Assembly: GCA_007695055.1 (NCBI GenBank)
Contig: REEM01000112.1
Location: 1-41,205 of the forward strand
Length of the DNA: 41,205 nt
DNA from: Spirochaetaceae bacterium
GTDB taxonomy: Bacteria > Spirochaetota > Spirochaetia > DSM-27196 > SLAA01
Direction of reading: 5' to 3'
In this document: positions 17,926 to 27,222 of the stretch, piece after piece
Layout of the letters: each line of letters begins with the position of its first letter
How positions within the stretch are numbered: the stretch's first letter is position 1
The notes under the pieces: model-generated
Databases searched by the model: none
What the model saw: only the letters and a program-made list of their open reading frames with translations
What the model was told of the DNA's origin: nothing
Made by a program: the position numbers and the translations under genes

Positions 17926-19848
17926 ATGGGTCGAATCATCGGAATAGATTTAGGAACAACCAACTCATGTGTGGCGGTCATGGAGAGCGGCGAGCCAGTT
18001 GTTATTCAAAACGCAGAAGGGCAACGCACTACTCCTTCTATGGTGGCTTATACCAGCAAAGGTGAACGCCTTGTAGGCCAGCCCGCCAAAAACCAGATGG
18101 TTACCAATCCTGAAAACACAATTTCCAGTATTAAACGCTTTATGGGCCGCCGCTTTAGTGAAGTGTCCGAGGAAATCTCAATGGTTCCCTTTCATATCGG
18201 AGAAGACGGCAGTGGCGGAATTCGGGTCAATGTTGACGAGAAGCCATATTCACCGCCGGAAATTTCTGCAGCAATCCTGCAAAAAATGAAGGAAACGGCT
18301 GAAGACTACCTTGGAGAAAAGGTGACCGAGGCGGTTATCACGGTGCCAGCCTATTTCAACGACTCGCAACGACAGGCAACCAAGGATGCTGGCAAAATTG
18401 CAGGTCTTGAGGTGAAGCGCATTGTGAACGAGCCTACCGCAGCCGCCCTAGCCTATGGGTTCGGGAAAGAGAACAAAGAGGAGCGCATTGCGGTCTATGA
18501 CCTTGGTGGTGGTACTTTTGACATCTCTATACTCGAGCTTGGTGACGGAGTCTTTGAGGTTAAGTCGACCAATGGTAATACTCATTTGGGTGGCGATAAT
18601 TTCGACCAGCGTATTATCGACTGGCTTATTGAGAACTTCCGAAACGACTACGGCATTGACCTCAGCAAGGATCGTATGGCTCTCCAGCGCCTCAAGGAGG
18701 CAGCTGAGAAGGCTAAGAAAGAGCTTTCAAGTACACAGAGCACCGACCTTAATCTGCCTTTCATCACAGCGGACTCCAGTGGTCCTAAGCATATGCAGTA
18801 CAGTTTGAGTCGCTCTAAGTTCGAGCAGATGGTTGGTGATCTGGTGGAGAAGACCAAAGATCCCTGTCGTCAGGCCTTGAAGGATGCAGGCGTTAAACCG
18901 GGCGACATTAATGAAGTCATTCTGGTTGGCGGCTCCACCCGAATGCCCGCGGTACAAAAACTCGTCAAAGAGCTTTTTGAGCGCGAGCCACATAAAGGTG
19001 TTAATCCGGACGAGGTGGTCGCAGTTGGAGCCTCAATTCAAGGTGGAATACTTGGTGGTGACGTCAAAGATGTGCTTCTGCTCGATGTAACCCCACTGTC
19101 TCTGGGTATTGAAACCCTTGGTGGTGTGTTTACCAAACTTATTGAGCGGAATACAACTATTCCAACCAGAAAGAGCCAGATATTCAGCACTGCGGCCGAC
19201 AATCAGAACGCGGTTTCTATACACGTGCTTCAGGGTGAGCGTGAGATGGCGGGCCAGAACCGGACACTTGGACGTTTTGACCTCGTCGGTATTCCACCGG
19301 CACCGCGTGGCGTCCCTCAGATCGAGGTAGCTTTTGACATTGACGCCAACGGTATCGTTCATGTGTCTGCCAAGGACCTCGGTACCGGAAAGGAACAGAA
19401 GATTCGCATTGAGTCCTCATCAGGTTTGTCGGAGGACGAGATCAACAAGATGGTCAAGGATGCCGAGCTGCACGCCGAGGAAGATCGAAAAGCCAAAGAA
19501 GGTGTGGAGGTACGTAACGAGGCCGACAGCTTGGTCTACTCCACCGAAAAGTCTCTGAGTGATTTTGGAGACAAGATCTCAGAAGAGGATAAAGAAAAGG
19601 TTAACGCCGCAATTGCCGCTGTTAAGCAGTCTCTGGAGACCGGCGACAACGATGACATCAAAGCCAAGACCGAGGAACTTAAGCAGGCCGCTTACAGTCT
19701 TGCCGAGGAAGCCTACAAGGCGCAGTCAGCGCAAGGTGAGGCCGCCGGGCAGGAAGACGGGGCCGAGGGCGCTTCATCGGGCGGACCTAGCGACAGTGAC
19801 AATGTTGAGGACGCTGACTACGAAGTCGTTGACGACGACGACAAATAA
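17926..19848 (+). CDS. dnaK: Hsp70 chaperone DnaK
   Basis: ATP-dependent chaperone for protein folding. The 640-residue sequence is complete. The ATPase domain begins with [15 protein letters not shown], followed by [20 protein letters not shown], the phosphate loop [12 protein letters not shown] and [13 protein letters not shown]. The substrate-binding domain has the [17 protein letters not shown] segment, then a helical lid and an acidic tail ending [13 protein letters not shown] lies 8 nt before the ATG. The grpE-dnaK gap of 72 nt has no obvious terminator, and dnaJ follows after 87 nt. Confidence 0.98.
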   Translation: MGRIIGIDLGTTNSCVAVMESGEPVVIQNAEGQRTTPSMVAYTSKGERLVGQPAKNQMVTNPENTISSIKRFMGRRFSEVSEEISMVPFHIGEDGSGGIRVNVDEKPYSPPEISAAILQKMKETAEDYLGEKVTEAVITVPAYFNDSQRQATKDAGKIAGLEVKRIVNEPTAAALAYGFGKENKEERIAVYDLGGGTFDISILELGDGVFEVKSTNGNTHLGGDNFDQRIIDWLIENFRNDYGIDLSKDRMALQRLKEAAEKAKKELSSTQSTDLNLPFITADSSGPKHMQYSLSRSKFEQMVGDLVEKTKDPCRQALKDAGVKPGDINEVILVGGSTRMPAVQKLVKELFEREPHKGVNPDEVVAVGASIQGGILGGDVKDVLLLDVTPLSLGIETLGGVFTKLIERNTTIPTRKSQIFSTAADNQNAVSIHVLQGEREMAGQNRTLGRFDLVGIPPAPRGVPQIEVAFDIDANGIVHVSAKDLGTGKEQKIRIESSSGLSEDEINKMVKDAELHAEEDRKAKEGVEVRNEADSLVYSTEKSLSDFGDKISEEDKEKVNAAIAAVKQSLETGDNDDIKAKTEELKQAAYSLAEEAYKAQSAQGEAAGQEDGAEGASSGGPSDSDNVEDADYEVVDDDDK

Positions 19849-19935
19849 ACACAATGCAAGCAGGGCGACGGTGACAAGACGGACTGGGTCCGGATACTTT
19901 CACTGTTTCGTTCGTAGAGAGAAAAGGGTTCGGTA

Positions 19936-21081
19936 TTGGCCAAACGAGATTACTACGAGGTACTGAGCGTTCCGAAAGGAGCGTCAAAAGAAGAAATAAA
20001 AAAAGCGTACCGTAAGGTCGCTGTTGCCAATCACCCGGACCGGAATCCTGGTAACAAAGAAGCCGAAGATCGTTTCAAAGAGGCCACCGAGGCCTATGAG
20101 GTATTGGCCGACGATCAAAAACGGCAGGCCTACGACCAGTTTGGCTTTGCTGGGGTTGAAGGTATGGGTGGAGGGCCCGGACAGGGCGGATTCAGCGCTG
20201 CACGTGATTTTGAGGATATATTCGGTGACTTCTCCGGTGTCTTTGAGTCGTTCTTTGGTGGCGGCGGATCCCAGCGCGGGCGCAGTAGCCGAGGCGGCCC
20301 TGCACGTGGTGCTGACCTTCGCTACGATCTTGCGGTGTCGTTCATAGACGCTGTATTCGGCAAGAAAGTGGATATCACCTACGAGCACAAACAGAGTTGC
20401 GAAGCATGCAAAGGAACCGGTGCAAAGGATGCATCGGGCGGGAAGAAGACATGTAGCACCTGTGGCGGAGTAGGTCAGGTTAGACGCAGTTCCGGGTTCT
20501 TTTCCATTGCCTCGGTGTGTCCGAGCTGCAATGGTGAAGGCTTCGTCATTGAAAACCCGTGTCGTTCCTGCAATGGCGCAGGGGTTACACGCAAACAGCG
20601 TACACTTAAGGTTACCATACCTCCTGGTATGGACCATGGCAAACGCATTAACCTTAGCGGACAGGGTGACGCTGGCCCAAATGGTGGACCTGCAGGTGAT
20701 CTCTACGTCTTTGTTCATGTAGAGCCGCATGAGTATTTCGAGCGTGACGGGTACGACGTGTACTGCATGATTCCTATCAGCATTACTCAGGCGGCGCTCG
20801 GCGCGGAGATTCGGGTACCAACTCTTGACGACAAGCGGATCAAACTCAAAGTTCCTTCCGGGACTCAGAGCGGAAAGGTGCTTCGGATTCGCAGTGAGGG
20901 CGTACCTCATCTTCACAACGAGAACAAGCGCGGTGACATGTACATTAAGATTAATGTGCGTGTTCCGGAGAAACTATCCTCAAAGGCAAAGAATCTCCTG
21001 AAGGAGGTTTCGGATCTTGAGGGTGAAGACCTCAATCCACGTCCAGTACCACTCTCAGATATTCGCGCACGCGGTCGGTAG
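19936..21081 (+). CDS. dnaJ: Hsp40 co-chaperone DnaJ
   Basis: A full-length type I DnaJ of 381 residues. The J domain begins AKRDYYEVLSVPKGAS and carries the HPD motif (NHPDRNPGN) that stimulates DnaK ATPase. A Gly/Phe-rich linker follows (roughly residues 75-125), then four CxxCxGxG zinc motifs (CEACKGTG, CSTCGGVG, CPSCNGEG, CRSCNGAG) and the C-terminal substrate-binding domains. The start is TTG at 19936; no ATG lies nearby in frame, and the protein begins exactly where the family does. An AAAAGGG at about 19922-19928 could serve as a weak ribosome site. It is the last gene of the chaperone cluster and converges on the helicase gene. Confidence 0.96.
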   Translation: MAKRDYYEVLSVPKGASKEEIKKAYRKVAVANHPDRNPGNKEAEDRFKEATEAYEVLADDQKRQAYDQFGFAGVEGMGGGPGQGGFSAARDFEDIFGDFSGVFESFFGGGGSQRGRSSRGGPARGADLRYDLAVSFIDAVFGKKVDITYEHKQSCEACKGTGAKDASGGKKTCSTCGGVGQVRRSSGFFSIASVCPSCNGEGFVIENPCRSCNGAGVTRKQRTLKVTIPPGMDHGKRINLSGQGDAGPNGGPAGDLYVFVHVEPHEYFERDGYDVYCMIPISITQAALGAEIRVPTLDDKRIKLKVPSGTQSGKVLRIRSEGVPHLHNENKRGDMYIKINVRVPEKLSSKAKNLLKEVSDLEGEDLNPRPVPLSDIRARGR

Positions 21082-21131
21082 ATACCAAGTTCGGTCAATA
21101 CCAGGGTCCAGTCACACTACCGTCAGTCTCC

Positions 21132-21146
21132 GCGCCGCTTAGGCGC
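21132..21146. terminator. Weak hairpin between convergent dnaJ and helicase genes
   Basis: A GCGCC/GGCGC stem with a 5-nt loop lies at the dnaJ-helicase junction and covers the helicase stop codon. It is only 5 bp and has no U-run on either strand. It is listed because no better terminator is present in the 57-nt gap. Confidence 0.15.
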
Positions 21147-23142
21147 CAGGAGCAAAGCGGTTCTTCAGCGCTGCAAAATAATCGACGGCGGTCTCGGGTT
21201 CGAGAGCGTCGTCTAACTCACTTACCTGAACGAGTTCCGACGGAATCTCATCAATAAAGGGTGACGGGCTAGAGCTAACCCGCTCACGCATAACTCGGCG
21301 AAATCGACAGGCTGAGAGGTAGAGCTTTCGTTTAGCCCGGGTTAAAGCAACATAGAAAAGCCGCCGTTCCTCTTCCATTGCATCGGGGTTTTCCGCTACA
21401 GACTTAGCATGCGGAATAATATTGTCCTCGGCGCCCGCAAGAAAAACCACCTCATGTTCCAGCCCCTTAGCCGCATGAATTGTCATGAGCTGTACCTGAC
21501 CGTCCTCGGTAACTGCATCTGGATCATCCCTGAGGTTAAGGCTGATACGTGAGAGATAGTCATAGAGTGAAGGGTCAAGATTGTCAGGATCCTTCTCGTA
21601 GTCCTGAATTGAAGCAATAAAAAGAGTAATGTTGCGGAACTTCCATTTGGCAATCTGGTCGTTACGTTGGTACTCAATCACCAGGTACTGCCAGTAGTCA
21701 ATTTCGTCAACCAGTGCCTCAAGGGTTTTTGCTATGCCCTTGCTGGAAAAGAAGCTGGCGCGGTAGTCCTCTATGAGTCGAAGAAAGCCCTCAAGGTCTG
21801 CCTTGGCTCGGGAGCTCAGGGGTGAGTCTTCCGCACTTACCAGGGCCTGCATAGCAATATGGAGCGATGTCTTCTCACGCGCGGTTTGTTCGTTGAGCAC
21901 TTCCAAGGTCTTGCGGCCAATCCCTCGGCGTGGGGTATTGAGCACCCGTAAAAGACTTATGTCGTCGTCGGGATTTGCAGCTACCCGCATGTATGCTATG
22001 CAGTCCTTAATTTCGCTGCGTGAGAAGAAACTCTGACCACCGGACACTTTGTACGGGATTCTTTGGGCCAGAAATTCCTCTTCAATGGCGCGTGATAGCG
22101 CATTGGTGCGAATGAGCACGCCCACGTCGTGGTACTTGAGCTTTTCGGTTACTGACAACGACTTAATGGTGCGTGCTATATATCGAGCTTCCTCGGTCTC
22201 GTCCTCTGGAAAGCACAACTCAATAGGGACTGTGGAGCTTTGTCCGGTCCAGAGCTCCTTGGTTCGGCGGTTAGTGTTGTGGGCAATGACCTCGTTGGCC
22301 GCACGCAGGATGGTGTCGGTCGAGCGGTAGTTTTGTTCTAGTTTAATTTCCAAGCGCTCGGGATAGTGTCTATCAAACTGAAGAAAGTTCTCGTAGTTCG
22401 CACCCCGCCAGGAATAGATCGACTGATCATCGTCTCCAACAACACAAATGTTCCGGGACTCCTCGGAAAGCGTGTGCATGAAGTTGTATTGTTCACTTGA
22501 GGTATCCTGAAACTCATCTACCAGAATATATCGGTACTGATCTCGTACCTCGGCAAGTACGTCTGGGCAGGTGGCCAGAATCTTCTGTGGCAGAACTATG
22601 AGGTCGTCGAAGTCTACCGCGTTGTAGAGTTTCAGATGCTCTTGATGCTCACGGTAGAGCTCAACTAAATCTGGGTAGTCCTCAGTCAGACGCGCTCGCC
22701 CGGTTTTTACTTTGCTAAAAAGGCCCAGTGTGAAGTTCAGATCAAGCCGGTCAAGCGGAAACTTTATTTCACGTGCTGTTTCCTTGAGCAACGAAACTTG
22801 GTCTTGTTGGTCGTAGATGCTGAAGTTCTCGCGGAAGCCTATCCGGGTAATGTATTTCTTCAGCATTCGGACGCCAAAGGCATGAAAGGTCGATATAGTA
22901 AGCCGTGCTAACTTCTCCCCAGTTAGTTCGCGTATACGTTGCTGCATCTCGCGTGAGGCCTTGTTGGTGAAGGTCAGGGCCAGTATTGCACTTTGCGGCA
23001 CACCGGAGCGCAGCATATGGGCAATGCGGAAGGTTATGACCCGGGTCTTGCCTGATCCGGCGCCTGCTATTATCAGTACCGGGCCTTCGGTCTGTGTAAC
23101 GGCCCGTGCTTGTTCTGGATTGAGTTGATCTAGGTAGTTCAT
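21139..23142 (-). CDS. Superfamily 1 DNA helicase (UvrD/PcrA/Rep type)
   Basis: A 667-residue 3'-5' DNA helicase involved in repair or replication restart. All SF1A motifs can be read: Walker A GAGSGKT at residues 27-33, motif Ia TFTNKASREM, motif II VDEFQDTS, motif III DDDQSIYSWRGA, motif IV QNYRST, motif V TIHAAKGLEHEVVFLAG and motif VI LFYVALTRAKRKLYLS. The frame is open to 23217, but ATG 23142 gives MNYLDQLNPEQARAV, which fits the family start. The length is nearer Rep/PcrA than E. coli UvrD, and the C-terminus is short, so the exact paralogue is left open. No Shine-Dalgarno is present; a promoter-like element lies just upstream. Confidence 0.93.
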   Translation of the reverse strand: MNYLDQLNPEQARAVTQTEGPVLIIAGAGSGKTRVITFRIAHMLRSGVPQSAILALTFTNKASREMQQRIRELTGEKLARLTISTFHAFGVRMLKKYITRIGFRENFSIYDQQDQVSLLKETAREIKFPLDRLDLNFTLGLFSKVKTGRARLTEDYPDLVELYREHQEHLKLYNAVDFDDLIVLPQKILATCPDVLAEVRDQYRYILVDEFQDTSSEQYNFMHTLSEESRNICVVGDDDQSIYSWRGANYENFLQFDRHYPERLEIKLEQNYRSTDTILRAANEVIAHNTNRRTKELWTGQSSTVPIELCFPEDETEEARYIARTIKSLSVTEKLKYHDVGVLIRTNALSRAIEEEFLAQRIPYKVSGGQSFFSRSEIKDCIAYMRVAANPDDDISLLRVLNTPRRGIGRKTLEVLNEQTAREKTSLHIAMQALVSAEDSPLSSRAKADLEGFLRLIEDYRASFFSSKGIAKTLEALVDEIDYWQYLVIEYQRNDQIAKWKFRNITLFIASIQDYEKDPDNLDPSLYDYLSRISLNLRDDPDAVTEDGQVQLMTIHAAKGLEHEVVFLAGAEDNIIPHAKSVAENPDAMEEERRLFYVALTRAKRKLYLSACRFRRVMRERVSSSPSPFIDEIPSELVQVSELDDALEPETAVDYFAALKNRFAPGA

Positions 23143-23152
23143 GGTGTTAGGC

Positions 23153-23181
23153 CTTATACCACAGGGACTCGGCTCTTGCAA
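23153..23181 (-). promoter_or_regulatory. Candidate promoter for the helicase gene, near-leaderless
   Basis: On the minus strand TTGCAA (23181-23176), a 17-nt spacer and TATAAG (23158-23153) precede ATG 23142. The predicted leader is about 4 nt. The -35 matches 4 of 6 and the -10 matches 5 of 6 consensus bases. Confidence 0.42.
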
Positions 23182-23257
23182 CGCTGTGCCAAGATTGTAT
23201 GCTGGAATCAATTGCAATCAGCCCAATTCGGAAACGAGGTTTTCTTTTGATAGGGCG

Positions 23258-24190
23258 TCAACTAGTGTCTACACGGTGCTTTCGAAGAAGAGCTGCAAAG
23301 AGCGGTCCCCGCCCACCTGCGTGATCGGGTAGTACAATACAGCCGTGGCGGCTTGGTTCGGCGTCACTCAAAGGGGGCGCTGGTAAGACTTCGAACTCAG
23401 AGCCACGTCTTTGGATCGCTTTGGCAATGACCCCATCATTCTCAAGTGGCGACAGGGCGCACGTAAGATATAGAACTGTCCCGCCGGGACGGAGCGCAGT
23501 GAGCGCCGCGGCGAGCATCGCGTATGCATCAAGAGCAAGACGCATGCTGCGTTTAGGGTTCCAGTTGCGCAAGGTCTTTGGTTCCTGAATAAGGTGTCGC
23601 TCCGAGGAGCATGGAGTATCCAGAAGAATCACATCGTACATGTTCTGTTCATGCAGGCCCCACTTGCGAGCATCGTGTGATGTGACCCTGATTGCCGAGC
23701 GCGACCAACTGGGTACTGAGTCGTTAAGTACGCGTTGCAAGCGCGCGCGTCTCGATGCAGAACGCTCGTTGAGCGTGAGATCTATCTCACCGTGCGGGTA
23801 GTTCTTCAGAAACTTGTGCAACATGGCTACAGCCTTGCCGCCCGGTGCTGCGCACATATCCAGTACACGCATGCCGGGTTGAATATCCAACGCACCCGCA
23901 GCCTCGGCCGAAGCGGGATCGAGAAAATAACTCCTGCACAGAGGCTGGCCGAGCTCTTCGTGAACTCCGTCCTGTTGAAGAGCTTCAGATAGCTTTGGCC
24001 AACGATCGGCAAAGATCTCTGCATAGTGATATTCAAAGCCTTTCGGGCCCTTGCCTTGCGCAACGGCTTGACGTCCGTGCGCCGGTGATGCAGGTACGCT
24101 TGCTCCCGGTCTTTGTTGACTTTCAATATCCGACGGTGTAGTGTCATTTTGTGAGTATTCAATCTGTCGTTTTTGATCTTGATGGGACAT
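23258..24190 (-). CDS. RsmB/NOP-family RNA (cytosine-5) methyltransferase
   Basis: A SAM-dependent RNA m5C methyltransferase, 310 residues. The SAM-binding motif I is VLDMCAAPGGKA. Motif IV DTPCSSE and motif VI YLTCALSPLEND carry the two cysteines of this family, used for product release and catalysis. The N-terminal ~60 residues are polar and unlike the catalytic domain, and there is no separate RsmB-type NusB domain. The target (rRNA or tRNA) is therefore unclear; the compact form resembles NSUN4/YebU-like enzymes. The ATG at 24190 lies inside the opposing phosphatase gene, and I see no alternative start codon downstream before the conserved region. No Shine-Dalgarno is present. Confidence 0.85.
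   Translation of the reverse strand: MSHQDQKRQIEYSQNDTTPSDIESQQRPGASVPASPAHGRQAVAQGKGPKGFEYHYAEIFADRWPKLSEALQQDGVHEELGQPLCRSYFLDPASAEAAGALDIQPGMRVLDMCAAPGGKAVAMLHKFLKNYPHGEIDLTLNERSASRRARLQRVLNDSVPSWSRSAIRVTSHDARKWGLHEQNMYDVILLDTPCSSERHLIQEPKTLRNWNPKRSMRLALDAYAMLAAALTALRPGGTVLYLTCALSPLENDGVIAKAIQRRGSEFEVLPAPPLSDAEPSRHGCIVLPDHAGGRGPLFAALLRKHRVDTS
24116..24144 (+). promoter_or_regulatory. Candidate leaderless promoter for the phosphatase gene
   Basis: TTGACT (24116-24121), a 17-nt spacer and TAGTGT (24139-24144) are followed after 6 nt by the GTG start at 24151, exactly where transcription would begin. The -35 is strong (5 of 6); the -10 is weak (3 of 6). It lies inside the opposing methyltransferase gene. 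Confidence 0.3.
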
Positions 24191-24816
24191 TGCTTGACAC
24201 TATAGCAGATATCGGTGCCGCTATGAACACCGCCTTGAGAATGGCTGGCCTGCCAGTACACCCAACCGAGGCGTATCGGGGTATGGTCGGATGGGGTTTG
24301 CGGAGACTCGCCGAGGCCGCTGTTCCGGCGGATTATGCGGGTAATGGAGACATGGACGATATCTACGCCCATCTTCTGGCCGCTTACAAAGAGAACCCGG
24401 TCGTCTACACCCGGCCCTACGAGGGGGTAGTGGAGGTACTCGAACAACTGAGTGACAGCGGTTGTTCCTTGGGTGTACTCTCAAACAAGAGCCATGACCT
24501 TGTTGTCCGAATAGTTCAGCTTTGCCTCCCGGCTGGGGTTTTTGACGAGGTGCGCGGCGTTAGACCGGGAACACCACACAAACCTGATCCTAGCGGAGTG
24601 CGTGAGGTACTCAGCATCATGGGGTCTCGGCCAGATGAAAGTCTGTTTGTTGGTGACTCGGCTTTAGATATAAAGACTGCGATAGCGGTAGGCGCGGTAC
24701 CAGTGGGAGTCAGCTGGGGCTTCCGTCCTGTTGCGGAACTCAAAGATGCTGGAGCGGCGTTCATTATTGACAACCCACATGAGATTAAAGAGATTATAAC
24801 TTCTATGATTTCATAG
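24151..24816 (+). CDS. HAD phosphatase, phosphoglycolate phosphatase (Gph)-like
   Basis: A 221-residue HAD enzyme with a small helical cap. Motif I is VFDLDGTLLDT, motif II is VLSNKS, the motif III lysine is in HKPDPSGV and motif IV is FVGDSALDIKTA. The spacing and the YRGMVGWGLRRL cap segment resemble phosphoglycolate phosphatases, which remove 2-phosphoglycolate formed during DNA repair, but substrate calls in this family are unreliable. The start is GTG, with no Shine-Dalgarno. The first 40 nt overlap the start of the divergent methyltransferase gene. The phosphohexomutase gene follows after 31 nt. Confidence 0.8.
   Translation: MSIQSVVFDLDGTLLDTIADIGAAMNTALRMAGLPVHPTEAYRGMVGWGLRRLAEAAVPADYAGNGDMDDIYAHLLAAYKENPVVYTRPYEGVVEVLEQLSDSGCSLGVLSNKSHDLVVRIVQLCLPAGVFDEVRGVRPGTPHKPDPSGVREVLSIMGSRPDESLFVGDSALDIKTAIAVGAVPVGVSWGFRPVAELKDAGAAFIIDNPHEIKEIITSMIS
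24199..24227 (-). promoter_or_regulatory. Candidate leaderless promoter for the RNA methyltransferase
   Basis: On the minus strand TTCATA (24227-24222), a 17-nt spacer and TATAGT (24204-24199) end 8 nt before ATG 24190, giving a predicted leader of about 2 nt. The element lies inside the coding sequence of the opposing phosphatase gene. Confidence 0.42.
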
Positions 24817-24847
24817 ATCATTCATATGAGCTAAGGAGACGGATCAG

Positions 24848-26617
24848 GTGGACATTGACAGTATTAAGGCCAAAGCGAACAACTATATTGAGGTCGAAAG
24901 TGAGGAGCCTTTTAGGTCGGAGGTGCTGAATCTTTTACGGGACGAAAACTGGGATGAACTCTCGGATCGCTTCTATACCGAAATTGAGTTTGGCACTGGA
25001 GGCCTGCGGGGCGTAATTGGCGGGGGGTTCAATCGCATTAATCCCTACATTGTGCGCCGTGCAAGCGCGGGTATGGCTGCATACATGGTAGAGGTACAGA
25101 ACGCACAGTCGGTGGTTATTGCCCATGACTCACGACGTTACTCTAAAGAGTTTGCCCTCAATACTGCCTTAGTCTTTGCGGCCTATGGCATTAAGGCTTA
25201 TCTTTTCTCGGAACTGCGGCCCACACCAGAGCTCTCATTTGCCATCCGCGAGTTGGGAGCTTCCGGTGGCGTAGTGGTTACCGCAAGTCACAATCCACCC
25301 GAGTACAACGGATACAAAGTGTACTGGAACGATGGGTCTCAGGTTGTTGAGCCTCATGACGCAGCAATCATTCGTAAGGTGCTAGAGATCCAAGGCCCTC
25401 CTAAGGCAATGACCTTGGGAGATGCGCAGTCGGCAGGTCTTCTTGAGTATATTGACGAAGAAATAGACGCTAAGTTTGTAGAGATGGTCAAGAGAAATGT
25501 TGTCCGTCCGGAACTGCTACGCGAGTACGGTTCCGCGGCCAAGGTGGTTTACACCCCACTGCACGGGACCGGTGCGTATCTTGTTGAGCGAGCCCTCAGT
25601 GAGTTTGGTGTGCAGGTCTCAACGGTGCCGGAACAACGCGAGCCCGATGGTGAGTTTCCGACGGTGAAGTCACCAAATCCCGAGGAAGGCGCGGCACTGG
25701 AAATGGCTATAGCCCAGGGGCGTAGGGAGCAGGCGGCAATTGTGATTGGAACTGATCCGGATGCAGACCGTATTGGCATTGCAGTGCCGGATGGTGGTGA
25801 TTTCCGTCTCATTACCGGCAATCAGCTTGGAGCGCTGCTCGTTGACTACGTGTTTTCCTCTCGGGCCGAGCTTGGCACCTTACCGACCCGGCCAGCCTTT
25901 ATAAAGACTATTGTCACAACCGAGCTTCAGAGACTCATTGCGGAGCATCTGGGAGCCGAGTGTCACGATACCCTTACCGGCTTTAAACACATTGCTGGCC
26001 TCATCCGCCAGTTTGAGCAAGAAGAAGACGGGCCAAACTACGTTATTGGTGGCGAGGAAAGCTACGGCTTCATGATTGGAACAGAGGTACGAGACAAAGA
26101 TGCTATCAGCGCCACGGTGCTCACTGTCGAAATGGCGCTGTACCATGTTTCACAAGGCAAGAGCGTGTTGCAGCGACTTGAAGAGCTCTATACCGAGTAT
26201 GGTTACTTCCAAGAAGAGACAATCTCGGAGTATTTCTCCGGACGACAGGGACAGGAAGTCATGCAAGGCATGATGAGGAACCTACGAGAGGAACCTCCGA
26301 AGGTGTTCGGTGAGATAACCGTAAAGAAGGTTAAGGACTATCAGAATGGAACCATTTTCGACTGGGCTTCTGGAAGAACAAACCACGATATAGATCCTCC
26401 CAGATCCAATGTCATTCAGTATTTGCTGGAGGACGGGTCTATTGTGAGTGCCCGTCCATCCGGAACAGAGCCCAAGATCAAGTTTTACATATCCTGTTGT
26501 GATGAAGATGAGCTGCCACTTCCGGATGCTAAGAAACACGTCGCTGAGAAACTACTTATGGTACGCACGGAAATTGATGGATGGATACGGGAGGCAAAGG
26601 AGCATGCCAGCGAGTAA
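24848..26617 (+). CDS. Phospho-sugar mutase (phosphoglucomutase/phosphomannomutase, PgcA/PGM2-like)
   Basis: Interconverts hexose-1- and hexose-6-phosphates, linking glycolysis to UDP-glucose and polysaccharide or trehalose synthesis. The 589-residue length fits the PgcA/PGM2-like branch. The catalytic phosphoserine is Ser147 in TASHNPPEYNGYK. The metal loop GTDPDADRIGIAV, the sugar-specificity loop GGEESYGFM and the phosphate-binding PSGTEPKIKFY are all present. The start is GTG with AAGGAG 9 nt upstream, which decides the start. It lies between the phosphatase and an exonuclease, probably in one operon. The UDP-glucose it could supply indirectly would feed the trehalose enzyme encoded further right. 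Confidence 0.93.
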   Translation: MDIDSIKAKANNYIEVESEEPFRSEVLNLLRDENWDELSDRFYTEIEFGTGGLRGVIGGGFNRINPYIVRRASAGMAAYMVEVQNAQSVVIAHDSRRYSKEFALNTALVFAAYGIKAYLFSELRPTPELSFAIRELGASGGVVVTASHNPPEYNGYKVYWNDGSQVVEPHDAAIIRKVLEIQGPPKAMTLGDAQSAGLLEYIDEEIDAKFVEMVKRNVVRPELLREYGSAAKVVYTPLHGTGAYLVERALSEFGVQVSTVPEQREPDGEFPTVKSPNPEEGAALEMAIAQGRREQAAIVIGTDPDADRIGIAVPDGGDFRLITGNQLGALLVDYVFSSRAELGTLPTRPAFIKTIVTTELQRLIAEHLGAECHDTLTGFKHIAGLIRQFEQEEDGPNYVIGGEESYGFMIGTEVRDKDAISATVLTVEMALYHVSQGKSVLQRLEELYTEYGYFQEETISEYFSGRQGQEVMQGMMRNLREEPPKVFGEITVKKVKDYQNGTIFDWASGRTNHDIDPPRSNVIQYLLEDGSIVSARPSGTEPKIKFYISCCDEDELPLPDAKKHVAEKLLMVRTEIDGWIREAKEHASE

Positions 26618-26643
26618 GACAAGGTATACCGGAGGGCTGAACA

Positions 26644-27210
26644 GTGGATCTTGATGCATCGGTAGACACGTTACTTTTTACGGCATTTGACTTCGAGACG
26701 ACAGGTCTCTACTCCGCTAGCGATAGAGTATGTGAGATTGGGGCAGTGCAGTTTCGGGGCACCGCCATCACCGGGGAGTTCAGCGAGCTGGTAAACCCAG
26801 GGATTCCCATCCCACCAGATGCAGGTGCGGTGAGTGGAATAACCGACACTATGGTCGCTCATAAGCCCCCGATAGCGGAGATGCTACCGGTCTTCATGGA
26901 GTTTATTGGTGACAGCATACTTGTTGCGCATAATGCAGAGTTCGATGTAGGGTTCCTCCGTGCTGCACTGCATCGTGAAGGTTTGTCCGACGTTGCAAAC
27001 AGCATAATAGATACCCAAATACTGGCTCAAAAGGCTTTTCCCCGTCGAAGAAGCTACAGCTTGCAAAACCTTGCTGAGGAATTGAACATTCCCCCCGGCG
27101 CCGCACACCGTGCGTTCGATGATGCAGTGGTGTGTATGAGACTCTTTCGTGAGTGCGTCAATGCGTTAAGCTTTATGGGCGATCTGAGCCTCCGCGAAGT
27201 GCTTACCTAA
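26644..27210 (+). CDS. DEDDh 3'-5' exonuclease, DNA polymerase III epsilon-like
   Basis: A 188-residue single-domain exonuclease. The DEDDh residues are readable: Asp16 and Glu18 in FDFETTG, Asp in HNAEFDVGF, and the His/Asp pair in HRAFDDAVV. It may proofread for the replicative polymerase or act in RNA or DNA turnover; the family does not allow a finer call. The start is GTG with GGAGG 8 nt upstream (26631-26635). It ends only 12 nt before the stop of the convergent 671-residue gene, leaving no space for an ordinary hairpin terminator. Confidence 0.88.
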   Translation: MDLDASVDTLLFTAFDFETTGLYSASDRVCEIGAVQFRGTAITGEFSELVNPGIPIPPDAGAVSGITDTMVAHKPPIAEMLPVFMEFIGDSILVAHNAEFDVGFLRAALHREGLSDVANSIIDTQILAQKAFPRRRSYSLQNLAEELNIPPGAAHRAFDDAVVCMRLFRECVNALSFMGDLSLREVLT

Positions 27211-27222
27211 GCTCCTGGAATC

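Noticed and set aside
19984-20916. 310-residue open frame on the minus strand inside dnaJ
   Set aside because: It is antisense to a clear DnaJ, has no recognisable motif or ribosome site and has shadow-type composition.
23827-24447. 206-residue minus-strand frame spanning the divergent overlap
   Set aside because: Out of frame with the methyltransferase, whose SAM and cysteine motifs are intact in the chosen frame.
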